This document shows positions 55,599-64,000 of a stretch of DNA of 64,000 bases, one piece after another. The notes under the pieces are model-generated. The model had not been told where the DNA came from and did no database searches. It saw only the letters and a program-made list of their open reading frames with translations. Origin of the DNA: Pseudomonas putida (GTDB taxonomy: Bacteria; Pseudomonadota; Gammaproteobacteria; Pseudomonadales; Pseudomonadaceae); NCBI RefSeq assembly GCF_001636055.1, contig NZ_CP011789.1, forward strand, positions 5,270,001-5,334,000, written 5' to 3'. Position 1 is the first letter of the stretch. The number at the start of each line of letters is the position of its first letter. The translations under genes and the position numbers were made by a program.

Positions 55599-58426
55599 GC
55601 CAGGAACGCTACGGCATTCGCCGCTTCGCACTGCTCAACACCGCCGGCTACAGCCTCGGCCTGTTCCCGCTGGAACATCCGCTCTCGGTCTATGGCGCGA
55701 ACAACCTGGGTAAATCGGCATCGATCAACGCCCTGCAATTCCCGATCCTGGCGCGCATGTCGGACATGAGCTTCGGCAAGTACAGCCTGGAGCAATCGCG
55801 GCGCTTCTACTTCGCCAGCGACACCAGCTACATCCTCTGCGAACTGAACCTGCCCCACGGCCCGCACGTGATCGGCGTGGTCGGGCGCGGCCCGGGCGGC
55901 GGCTTCGGCCACCAGTTCTTCGCCTACCAGGGTGAGCTGGACCTGGCTCACTACCAGAAAGACGACACCTGCCTGCGCCAGAAAGAGCTGTTCACCAACC
56001 TCGAGCGCAACGGCCTCAAGGCGTACGAACTCAAGCCGGACGAACTGCGCCGGCTGCTGGTCGGCGGCCACACCTCGGTGCCGCTGGACCTCACCCTGAT
56101 CCCGCTGCGCTCGACCAGCGAGCAGAGCCTGAAGACCTTCCGCGCGCTGTTCATCAACTTGCTGCACATGCGCGAGATCACTGCCGCCAAGCTCAAGCAG
56201 CTGTTCCTGGATGCCTTCGAGCACAGCCTGCGCTCGGGCAGCGTCGACTACATCGCGGCTTGTGAAGAAGCCTTCCGCGACGTGCGCCGCATGGAGCAGG
56301 ACTACAACGCCCTGGTCGCTGCCGGCCCGCTGGTCGAAGCACTTGCCGGCGGCGTGGCCCAGCGCGACATCCTGCGCGGCAAGCTGCACCGCCTCTCCCC
56401 CCTGCTCGACAGCCTGCTCGGCACCTGGCAGGACTACGCCGTAGCGCGCAAGGAAGAGCTGGTGATCCAGGCCGAGCACTACCGCGCCGAGCAGGATGGC
56501 TTGCAGAACGACCAGCGTGGCGGCACCCAGGAGCTGATGCGCCTGGAACGCGAGATCACCGGCATCCAGCGCTGGCTCGGTGAGCTGTCGGTGCTCAAGC
56601 ACCGCTTCGCCCTGGTCGATGACGTCAAGGTCCTGGAGCAGCAACTGCTCGCCGCCAAGGACGCCCATGACGAGCTGGCCGGCGCCCTGGCGCAGTCGCG
56701 CCAGTTCTCCGCCGAAGACCTCGACGAGCGCGTGCGCGACCTCGAAAAACGCGTCAAGGCGGTCAAGCAGCAGCTCGAACACGCCGACAACAACAGCTAC
56801 GCACGCCTGCGCGAAGAGTTCTCGCAACAGGACGTCGACCGCCTGATGCGCCTGTTCAACGGCGCGCTGTTCAGCCTGCCGCTGGGTGACCGGGGCATCG
56901 AACTGGACGACAGCGACCTGTGGGTCAAGACGCTTGAAGGCGTGCTCGACAGCTTCAAGGGCGAGCGCTTCGAAGTGCCGGGCCTGTCCATCGACCTGTC
57001 GCACATCGAGCCGCCAGCGCTGCAGGCCCTGGCCGACCGTGCGGCTCTGCGCGACCAGAAAGAGCGCCTGGAAAAGGAGCTCAAGCAGCTCAAGACCCAG
57101 CAGGCCGTGGCCCTGGACCGCGCCGCGAGCAAGGCCCAGACCGAGGCGCTGTACCAGCAGGTGCTGGATGCGCAGAAGGCCCTTGAGGACTTCCGCCGCA
57201 CCGAGACCCTGAGCGCCGAAGAGCCAGAGAAAATGGAGCAACTGGCGCAGTTCGAAGCCGCCCAGGACGAGCTCAAGCGCTCCAGCGACGCCTTCACCGA
57301 ACGCGTCCAGCAGTTGTCGGCCAAGCTGCAACTGGTCGGCCGCCAGATCGCCGACATGGAAGCCAAGCAGCGCACCCTGGACGACGCCTTGCGCCGCCGC
57401 CAGCTGTTGCCGGCCGACCTGCCGTTCGGCACGCCGTTCATGGAGCCGGTCGACGACTCGATGGACAACCTGCTGCCGCTGCTCAACGACTACCAGGACA
57501 GCTGGCAGGCGCTGCAGCGCGTCGACAACCAGATCGAGGCGCTGTATGCCCAGGTGCGCCTGAAAGGTGTGGCCAAGTTCGACAGCGAAGACGACATGGA
57601 ACGTCGCCTGATGCTGCTGATCAACGCCTACTCGCACCGCACCGAGGAAGCCCTCACCCTGGCCAAGGCGCGCCGCGCGGCAGTCACCGACATCGCCCGG
57701 ACCCTGCGCAACATCCGCAGCGACTACGACAGCCTCGAGCACCAGCTGGCGCTGTTCAACCGCGAGATCAACAAGCGCCAGGTGTCCAACCTGGAGAGCT
57801 TCCGCGTGGTGCTGGCGCCGAACAAGGAAGCGCTAAAGCACATCGATCAGATCATCCACAGTGCCGGCCAGTACGAGGAAGGCGAAACGCTGTCGGTGTT
57901 CGACCTCACGCAGAGCGCCGAGCAGGATCACAAGAACGAAGAGGCCAAGGAGTACCTGGCGCGGCTGGTAGCGGCCAACCACAACCAGTTGGGCCTGAAA
58001 GACCTGTTCGAGCTGGCCTTCGAGATCACCAAGATCAACAGCCAGCCGGTGATCCACGCCGACATCGACGGCGCCGCATCCAACGGCACCACCATGACCA
58101 TCAAGGCGCTGACCAACATGTACCTGTTGCTGCACCTGATGGACCGCGACCTGGCCGGGCGCATCCGCCTGCCCTACTACCTCGACGAAGCGGCGGACAT
58201 CGACGAACGCAACCAGGCGGCGCTGCTGGAGACCAGTCAGCAACTGGGCTTCGTGCCGATTCTGGCGAGCGTGAAGCCGCAGGTGTCGGCGCGCGTGGCG
58301 ATCGACCTGGAAGGCGGCAGCGGGCCGAACGGGATCTACATCGACGAGGCGGACTGGAAGTACATCAGCCGCCGGGATGTGGAGACAGCGGTGATTCGGG
58401 AGCAAGCTGTAGAGACGACAGCCTGA
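55595..58426 (+). CDS. mksB: SMC-like condensin ATPase MksB
   Basis: A 943-residue SMC-type ATPase. The N-terminal head has the Walker A motif GANNLGKSASINAL near residue 35. Two long coiled-coil arms follow (about 290-450 and 480-640), and the C-terminal head carries the Walker B region RLPYYLDEAADIDERNQ. MksB is shorter than E. coli MukB, as usual for this branch. With MksE and MksF it compacts and helps segregate the chromosome. No MksG nuclease gene follows, so this is the housekeeping form and not the Wadjet-type plasmid defence form. Confidence 0.92.
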   Translation: MSQERYGIRRFALLNTAGYSLGLFPLEHPLSVYGANNLGKSASINALQFPILARMSDMSFGKYSLEQSRRFYFASDTSYILCELNLPHGPHVIGVVGRGPGGGFGHQFFAYQGELDLAHYQKDDTCLRQKELFTNLERNGLKAYELKPDELRRLLVGGHTSVPLDLTLIPLRSTSEQSLKTFRALFINLLHMREITAAKLKQLFLDAFEHSLRSGSVDYIAACEEAFRDVRRMEQDYNALVAAGPLVEALAGGVAQRDILRGKLHRLSPLLDSLLGTWQDYAVARKEELVIQAEHYRAEQDGLQNDQRGGTQELMRLEREITGIQRWLGELSVLKHRFALVDDVKVLEQQLLAAKDAHDELAGALAQSRQFSAEDLDERVRDLEKRVKAVKQQLEHADNNSYARLREEFSQQDVDRLMRLFNGALFSLPLGDRGIELDDSDLWVKTLEGVLDSFKGERFEVPGLSIDLSHIEPPALQALADRAALRDQKERLEKELKQLKTQQAVALDRAASKAQTEALYQQVLDAQKALEDFRRTETLSAEEPEKMEQLAQFEAAQDELKRSSDAFTERVQQLSAKLQLVGRQIADMEAKQRTLDDALRRRQLLPADLPFGTPFMEPVDDSMDNLLPLLNDYQDSWQALQRVDNQIEALYAQVRLKGVAKFDSEDDMERRLMLLINAYSHRTEEALTLAKARRAAVTDIARTLRNIRSDYDSLEHQLALFNREINKRQVSNLESFRVVLAPNKEALKHIDQIIHSAGQYEEGETLSVFDLTQSAEQDHKNEEAKEYLARLVAANHNQLGLKDLFELAFEITKINSQPVIHADIDGAASNGTTMTIKALTNMYLLLHLMDRDLAGRIRLPYYLDEAADIDERNQAALLETSQQLGFVPILASVKPQVSARVAIDLEGGSGPNGIYIDEADWKYISRRDVETAVIREQAVETTA

Positions 58427-58450
58427 GAATTATCAGGGCGGGGCTTTCCA

Positions 58451-58466
58451 GGCCCCGATCGGGGCC
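58451..58466. repeat. GC palindrome after mksB
   Basis: GGCCCCGATCGGGGCC is a perfect 16-bp palindrome 25 bp after the mksB stop. No T run follows, so it may be a weak terminator or a pause site. Confidence 0.4.
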
Positions 58467-58510
58467 ATCACAGCGGAATATTATTGTTTTTACATGAGAC
58501 GAGCGTTTTT

Positions 58511-58592
58511 TTAGCGCTTTGGAGCCAGCATTAGCGTTTTGGCCAAGCTCCAGCCATTATCGTTTTGGCATCCTGCCAAACGAAAATTAATG
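58511..58592 (+). promoter_or_regulatory. Iterated repeats and operator-like palindrome upstream of the Fic gene
   Basis: The motif TTA(G/T)CG(T/C)TTTGG occurs at 58511, 58531 and 58557 in direct orientation. The last copy faces an inverted one: CGTTTTGGCA-TCC-TGCCAAACG (58561-58582). The spacing and repetition suggest an operator for a DNA-binding regulator. No such regulator gene lies next to it. Confidence 0.5.
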
Positions 58593-58622
58593 CTTTTGCA
58601 CCGCGATTAAAGGATTTCCACT

Positions 58623-60167
58623 ATGCAGGTTGGTTTCAATGCCCTCGCCGAACGGTACGGCATCTCCTTGGTGCAACCCCTGCGCGTCAACTCTCTGATC
58701 GGAACCAGTCGCCAGAGCCGTGACAGTGGGGACCAGATCGAGAATCGCTACCCTCCCAACTACCGCCCAAACGACGACTTCGCCGGCCAATTCGCATTCG
58801 GGCTCAAATACGAAGAGATCCATCTCGAATTCTTCGCACGGCTATTCGCGGCCATCGGACCTCAGCCAATCGAATCCTGGTGCCGGGATGAGCCTTTCGG
58901 CCAGTACGCCCGTCGCTGCGCATTCCTTTACGAATGGCTGACCCAAGAACGTTTGGATCTTCCAGACATCACCAATGGCGGCTACATCGACGCCATCGCA
59001 TCCGACCAATACCTCACACGCACCGAGCCAGTGCGCATCCGACGCTGGCGGATCAATAACAATCTCCCGGGCACCGATAATTTCTGTCCTATCGTACGAA
59101 GGACAGCAGCGGTCCAAGAGGCATTGCGATTCGATCTTGGTGCCGAGCTGAATGAACTGGACCGTACTTACGGGGCGGACATACTCCTGAGAACAGCCAG
59201 CTGGCTGACGTTCAAGGAATCGCGCGCCAGTTTCCTGATCGAGAAGGAGGCAGACCAGGCGGATCGCATCCAACGCTTCGCCCATGTCATCGCCCAACAT
59301 TGCGGCCGTATCCAAGATCCGCTCAGCGGCCAAAGCCTCCAGGCTTTGCAAACCGAGATTCTTGGCCACGATGCATTTGGTCTGGGGCTGCGGCGGTCAC
59401 CCGTTTTCGTCGGGCAGGCCACGATGCGAGACAACATCGTGCATTACATTGCGCCTCACTTCGATGACCTGACATCGATGCTCGATGGCTTGAAGGGCTT
59501 TGAGCGCGCAACTGAAGGGGCGGAGTCACTCGCCCGCGCCGCAGTGATCGCATTCGGTTTCGTCTACATTCATCCCATGCGGGACGGTAACGGGCGAATC
59601 CATCGCTTCCTGATCAACGACACCCTCGCGCGTGACAAGGCCATACCGGAAGGTGTGATCCTGCCGGTGTCAGCCACCATTACCAGCTCGGCCGAATTCA
59701 GAGCAGGTTATGACCGTGCACTGGAAGTGTTTTCGCGGCCTTTCATGCGACGCTATGCGACGGCCTACCACTTCGGCGAGACGATTGATCACGAGGACGG
59801 AACACCGAGCAACTTCTTTTTCGACGACTACGAGGACGCCAGGTTCGCTTGGCGATACCCGGACTTGACCGAGCACGTGCTGTACACCGCACGCGTTGTC
59901 GCCCACACCGTTCGCACGGAAATGGCGGAGGAGGCCAGAGTACTGATGGTCTTCCAGCGTGCCTTGGAGCGCATCAAGGATGTTGTCGAGATGCCAGACC
60001 AAGATGCCAACCGCATCATTCGCTCCGTCAAGGAGAACGGCTGGAAGATTTCCGGGAAGCTCAAGAAACAGTATCCGCCACTGGATGACGAACGCCGGGC
60101 GACTCGTATTGTGGAAGCCGTCCGGTCCGCATTCGAAGGCGACGACATCGACGAAACCGACGAGTAG
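58623..60167 (+). CDS. Fic domain protein (predicted AMPylase-type)
   Basis: A 514-residue Fic-family protein. The core motif is HPMRDGNGRIHR (from about residue 317), which matches HxFxDGNGRxxR with Met in place of Phe. The N-terminal half has a segment ASFLIEKE at about 202-209, near the (S/T)xxxE(G/N) inhibitory-helix motif but with Lys at the last place. Fic proteins transfer AMP or another group from a nucleotide to a target hydroxyl. Start ATG at 58623 with AAAGGA upstream. By eye its base composition is lower in GC than neighbouring genes, and it sits between two conserved blocks (mksFEB and creA-proB-obgE), so it may have been acquired. Confidence 0.88.
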   Translation: MQVGFNALAERYGISLVQPLRVNSLIGTSRQSRDSGDQIENRYPPNYRPNDDFAGQFAFGLKYEEIHLEFFARLFAAIGPQPIESWCRDEPFGQYARRCAFLYEWLTQERLDLPDITNGGYIDAIASDQYLTRTEPVRIRRWRINNNLPGTDNFCPIVRRTAAVQEALRFDLGAELNELDRTYGADILLRTASWLTFKESRASFLIEKEADQADRIQRFAHVIAQHCGRIQDPLSGQSLQALQTEILGHDAFGLGLRRSPVFVGQATMRDNIVHYIAPHFDDLTSMLDGLKGFERATEGAESLARAAVIAFGFVYIHPMRDGNGRIHRFLINDTLARDKAIPEGVILPVSATITSSAEFRAGYDRALEVFSRPFMRRYATAYHFGETIDHEDGTPSNFFFDDYEDARFAWRYPDLTEHVLYTARVVAHTVRTEMAEEARVLMVFQRALERIKDVVEMPDQDANRIIRSVKENGWKISGKLKKQYPPLDDERRATRIVEAVRSAFEGDDIDETDE

Positions 60168-60226
60168 CCCTCAAGCCTGCGCTGCGAAGGGCCTACTGGC
60201 CGAAATCGACCAGTGCCACGAGGGAG

Positions 60227-60682
60227 TCAATGCGCCCAAGGCAGGATCGGAATCGCTGTCACCGCATTCTGCGGGCTACCTTCGACTATCCGGTCGCTGT
60301 ACACCAGGTACACCAGCGTATTGCGCTTCTTGTCGAGAAAACGCACCACCTGCATGGTCTTGAACACCAGCGAGGTGCGTTCCTTGAACACCTCCTCGCC
60401 ATCCTTGAGCTCACCCTTGAAGTTGATCGGCCCAACCTGACGGCAGGCGATCGATGCCTCTGCGCGGTCCTCCGCCAACCCCAACCCACCCTTCACGCCG
60501 CCGGTCTTGGCTCGCGACAGGTAGCAGGTCACACCCTCGACCTTGGGATCGTCAAACGCCTCGACCACGATGCGGTCGTTGGGCCCAAGGAACTTGAACA
60601 CGGTGGACACCTGGCCGATTTCCTCGGCGCCGGCCAGCATCGGCAGCATCAGCGCTGCCACGGCAAACATCCTTTTCAGCAT
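60227..60682 (-). CDS. creA: CreA family protein
   Basis: A 151-residue protein with a signal peptide ending at LPMLAGA before EEIGQVST. It follows CreA through [21 protein letters not shown], the cysteine pair in VTCYLSRAK and SIACRQVGP, and [21 protein letters not shown] (shown by the core FKTMQVVRF). CreA is a small periplasmic protein of unknown function. It lies 11 bp after proB on the same strand. Confidence 0.9.
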   Translation of the reverse strand: MLKRMFAVAALMLPMLAGAEEIGQVSTVFKFLGPNDRIVVEAFDDPKVEGVTCYLSRAKTGGVKGGLGLAEDRAEASIACRQVGPINFKGELKDGEEVFKERTSLVFKTMQVVRFLDKKRNTLVYLVYSDRIVEGSPQNAVTAIPILPWAH

Positions 60683-60693
60683 GGGCGTCTCCT

Positions 60694-61812
60694 TCAGACC
60701 AGGACCAGGTTGTCGCGGTGCACCAGCTCGGGTTCGGCGCTGTAGCCCAACAGGCTTTCGATGGCGTCCGACGGCTGGCCGATGATCTTCTGCGCCTCCA
60801 GGGCGCTGTAGTTGGCCAGGCCACGGGCCACTTCCAGGCCATCGGGGCCGACGCAGACCACCATCTCGCCACGGCGGAAGCTGCCCTGCACAGTCTTCAC
60901 GCCGACCGGCAACAGGCTCTTGTTCGACTCACGCAGGGCCTTCACCGCACCGGCATCGAGGACCAGCGTGCCGCGAGTCTGCAGGTGGCCAGCCAGCCAC
61001 TGCTTGCGCGCAGCGAGCATGCCGCGCTCAGGCGACAGCAAGGTGCCCAGGCGCTCGCCGGCCTTCAGGCGGTCCAGTACACGCTCGATACGGCCACCGA
61101 TGATGATGGTATGGGCACCGGAGCGCGCAGCCAGGCGTGCGGCACGCAGCTTGGTCTGCATGCCACCGCGCCCCAGGGCGCCACCGGTACCGCCCGCCAC
61201 GGCGTCGAGCGACGGATCGTCGGCGCGGGCTTCATAGATCAGTTGGGCTTCAGGGTTGTTGCGCGGGTCGGCGTCGAACATGCCGTCGCGGTCGGTGAGG
61301 ATCACCAGCAGGTCGGCCTCGACCAGGTTGGCCACCAGCGCGGCCAGGGTGTCGTTGTCGCCGAAGCGGATCTCGTCGGTGACCACGGTATCGTTCTCGT
61401 TGATCACCGGCACCACGCCCAGGTCGACCAGGGTGCGCAGGGTGCTGCGGGCATTGAGGTAGCGCTTGCGGTCGGAGAGGTCGTCGTGGGTCAGGAGGAT
61501 CTGCGCGGTGTGCTTGCCGTGCTCGCCGAAGCTCGACTCCCAGGCCTGCACCAGGCGCATCTGGCCGAGCGAGGCAGCCGCCTGCAGCTCGTTCATCGCG
61601 CTCGGTCGCGTGGTCCAGCCCAGCTGGCTCATGCCTGCGGCCACGGCCCCGGAGGAGACCAATACCAGTTCCACGCCCGCTTCACGCAGTGCGACCATCT
61701 GCTCGACCCAGACCGCCATCGCACCACGGTCGAGGCCCTTGCCATCGGCGGTCAGCAGCGCACTGCCGATCTTCACGACCCAGCGCTTGGCGCCCGTCAC
61801 CTTGCTTCGCAT
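60694..61812 (-). CDS. proB: Glutamate 5-kinase ProB
   Basis: A 372-residue enzyme that catalyses the first step of proline synthesis (glutamate to glutamyl-5-phosphate). The kinase domain has [28 protein letters not shown] and the segment [23 protein letters not shown]-terminal PUA domain follows ([20 protein letters not shown]). The ATG at 61810-61812 has GGAAG upstream; the TTG at 61824 was not used. The gene follows obgE on the same strand, separated by REP elements and a hairpin. Confidence 0.95.
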   Translation of the reverse strand: MRSKVTGAKRWVVKIGSALLTADGKGLDRGAMAVWVEQMVALREAGVELVLVSSGAVAAGMSQLGWTTRPSAMNELQAAASLGQMRLVQAWESSFGEHGKHTAQILLTHDDLSDRKRYLNARSTLRTLVDLGVVPVINENDTVVTDEIRFGDNDTLAALVANLVEADLLVILTDRDGMFDADPRNNPEAQLIYEARADDPSLDAVAGGTGGALGRGGMQTKLRAARLAARSGAHTIIIGGRIERVLDRLKAGERLGTLLSPERGMLAARKQWLAGHLQTRGTLVLDAGAVKALRESNKSLLPVGVKTVQGSFRRGEMVVCVGPDGLEVARGLANYSALEAQKIIGQPSDAIESLLGYSAEPELVHRDNLVLV

Positions 61813-61847
61813 CTTCTCTTCCAACCTATGTCGAATCTGTAGATACC

Positions 61848-61872
61848 AAAACGCCGCTCATTTGAGCGGCGT
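61848..61872 (-). terminator. Hairpin between obgE and proB
   Basis: Minus strand: ACGCCGCTCA pairs with TGAGCGGCGT (61851-61860 and 61863-61872) with only two bases between the arms, followed by TTTT. It ends about 36 bp before the proB start, so it could terminate obgE transcription or attenuate proB. Confidence 0.7.
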
Positions 61873-61893
61873 ACCGTGAGAGGGTGTTGAGGC

Positions 61894-61961
61894 CATCGCG
61901 GGACAAGCCCGCTCCCACAAGGATCGCAGCGGACCTGTGGGAGCGGGCTCGTCCCGCGATG
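61894..61961. repeat. Inverted REP pair (BIME-like)
   Basis: The 26-bp arm at 61894-61919 starts CATCGCGGGACAAGCCCGCT and is inverted at 61936-61961 with one mismatch, with 16 bp between the arms. Two head-to-head REPs of the P. putida type between obgE and proB. Confidence 0.85.
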
Positions 61962-62027
61962 GGCTCAACGCCCAAGCCTGATCACGGCACACTGCTCGAA
62001 GAGCGGCGTCCAGTGTACTGCAACCGG

Positions 62028-63251
<1,224 letters not shown>

Positions 63252-63394
63252 TCAAAACCGCCTCTCGTCGGACGACGAGCTGAAAACCAGAAAACCCTGA
63301 GGCTCTTGCAAAAATGAGCGCGGCGGCCCCGTATCATCAGAAACCAACGCCGGCAGCCCAGACAAACAGCTTTGCAAGAGGCTCACCACAAACG

Positions 63395-63420
63395 AAAAAG
63401 CCCCGTCGCATGACGGGGCT
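63395..63420 (-). terminator. Intrinsic terminator of rplU-rpmA
   Basis: Minus strand: AGCCCCGTC pairs with GACGGGGCT (63399-63407 and 63412-63420) and is followed by TTTTT (63395-63399). It lies 18 bp after the rpmA stop. Confidence 0.9.
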
Positions 63421-63438
63421 TCTGGAGCGACGTCGCGA

Positions 63439-63696
63439 TTAAGCGGCGACGATGCTCACGTAACGGCGGTTGAACTCGCCTTTCTTCTCGAACTTGATCA
63501 CGCCGTCGATCTTGGCGAACAAGGTGTGATCCTTGCCCATGCCAACGCCGTAGCCAGCGTGGAATTCGGTGCCACGCTGACGGACGATGATGTTGCCCGG
63601 CTTGATAACCTGGCCGCCATACATCTTCACGCCAAGGCGTTTCGATTCTGAGTCGCGACCGTTACGAGTACTACCACCAGCCTTCTTGTGAGCCAT
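63439..63696 (-). CDS. rpmA: 50S ribosomal protein L27
   Basis: An 85-residue L27 protein beginning [20 protein letters not shown], with [20 protein letters not shown] and [20 protein letters not shown]. The N-terminus reaches the peptidyl-transferase centre. It follows rplU by 38 bp in the standard rplU-rpmA-obg order. The ATG has GGAG upstream. Confidence 0.98.
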   Translation of the reverse strand: MAHKKAGGSTRNGRDSESKRLGVKMYGGQVIKPGNIIVRQRGTEFHAGYGVGMGKDHTLFAKIDGVIKFEKKGEFNRRYVSIVAA

Positions 63697-63734
63697 GGTT
63701 CAATTCTCCAAATAAATTCAGGGGACCTAGGGGA

Positions 63735-64000
63735 TTAAGCCTGGATACCGGTGATTTTGATCTCGGTGAACCACTGGCGGTGGCCCATGCGCTTCATGTG
63801 GTGCTTACGACGACGGAACTTGATGATACGAACCTTGTCGTGGCGGCCTTGCGAAACAACTTCGGCCACTACTTTGGCGCCAGCAACGACTGGAGCACCG
63901 ATGGTGACTTCTTCACCGTTGGCGACCAGCAGAACGCGATCGAAAGTCACGGATCCGCCAGTGGCGACTTCCAGTTTTTCGATCTTGAGGAATTCACCTT
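63735..64000 (-). CDS. rplU: 50S ribosomal protein L21, partial (5' end outside window)
   Basis: The C-terminal 87 or so residues of L21 are present; the start lies beyond the window. Visible are [20 protein letters not shown] near the edge and, later, [20 protein letters not shown] followed by [13 protein letters not shown]. It binds 23S rRNA in the large subunit. The internal ATG at 63950 is not the start. First gene of the rplU-rpmA operon. Confidence 0.97.
   Translation of the reverse strand, partial: GEFLKIEKLEVATGGSVTFDRVLLVANGEEVTIGAPVVAGAKVVAEVVSQGRHDKVRIIKFRRRKHHMKRMGHRQWFTEIKITGIQA

Noticed and set aside
55349..57742. 797-codon minus-strand frame opposite mksE and mksB
   Set aside because: Shadow of two well-supported genes; Leu/Val/Gln/Ala-rich product without motifs.

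Overview
The window reads as chromosomal DNA of a fluorescent pseudomonad of the Pseudomonas putida type. This rests on the high GC, the GCGGG...CCCGC REP-like repeats between genes, a Cra operator that matches the P. putida form exactly (TTAAACGTTTCA), an OprD-family porin, the mksFEB condensin operon and a pseudomonad-type cryptic psi (holD-like) gene before rimI. No tRNA, rRNA, CRISPR array or insertion sequence was seen.

Left edge (1-3947, minus strand): six tightly packed enzyme genes, cut by the window edge. In transcription order they are a DapA/NanA-superfamily lyase-like protein, a RhaM-type mutarotase-like protein, an HMGL-like aldolase, a HAD phosphatase-like protein and two short-chain dehydrogenases. 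The set looks like an uncharacterised sugar or 2-keto-acid pathway. It is followed by about 600 bp of non-coding DNA and then one 14-kb gene (4593-18578, minus) for a 4661-residue autotransporter adhesin with about 30 beta-strand repeats and four larger repeat modules.

Middle (18890-32220): a YkgJ-type cysteine-cluster protein, alaC, an orphan GxSxG lipase-like hydrolase, the cyoABCDE cytochrome bo3 oxidase operon with its palindrome-rich upstream region, dsbB, the divergent pair hmp (NO dioxygenase) / norR-type activator, and cheV behind a clear FliA promoter.

Centre right (32311-44446): a small secreted protein and a second YkgJ-type protein; an RND adaptor, RND pump, response regulator and sensor kinase in one operon; a small exported protein; an OprD-family porin; a membrane diguanylate cyclase; a DUF2383 four-helix protein; and a DUF3820 protein.

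Right (44508-64000): the fructose PTS operon fruBKA (minus) and its divergent repressor gene cra, with one Cra operator between them; tatD; holD-rimI; the mksFEB condensin operon; a Fic-domain gene that looks like an inserted accessory gene with a repeat-rich promoter; then creA, proB, obgE and rpmA-rplU (all minus), with rplU cut by the window end.

The accessory or unusual parts are the left-edge enzyme operon, the giant autotransporter and the Fic gene. The rest is ordinary pseudomonad core genome with several recognisable regulatory sites.
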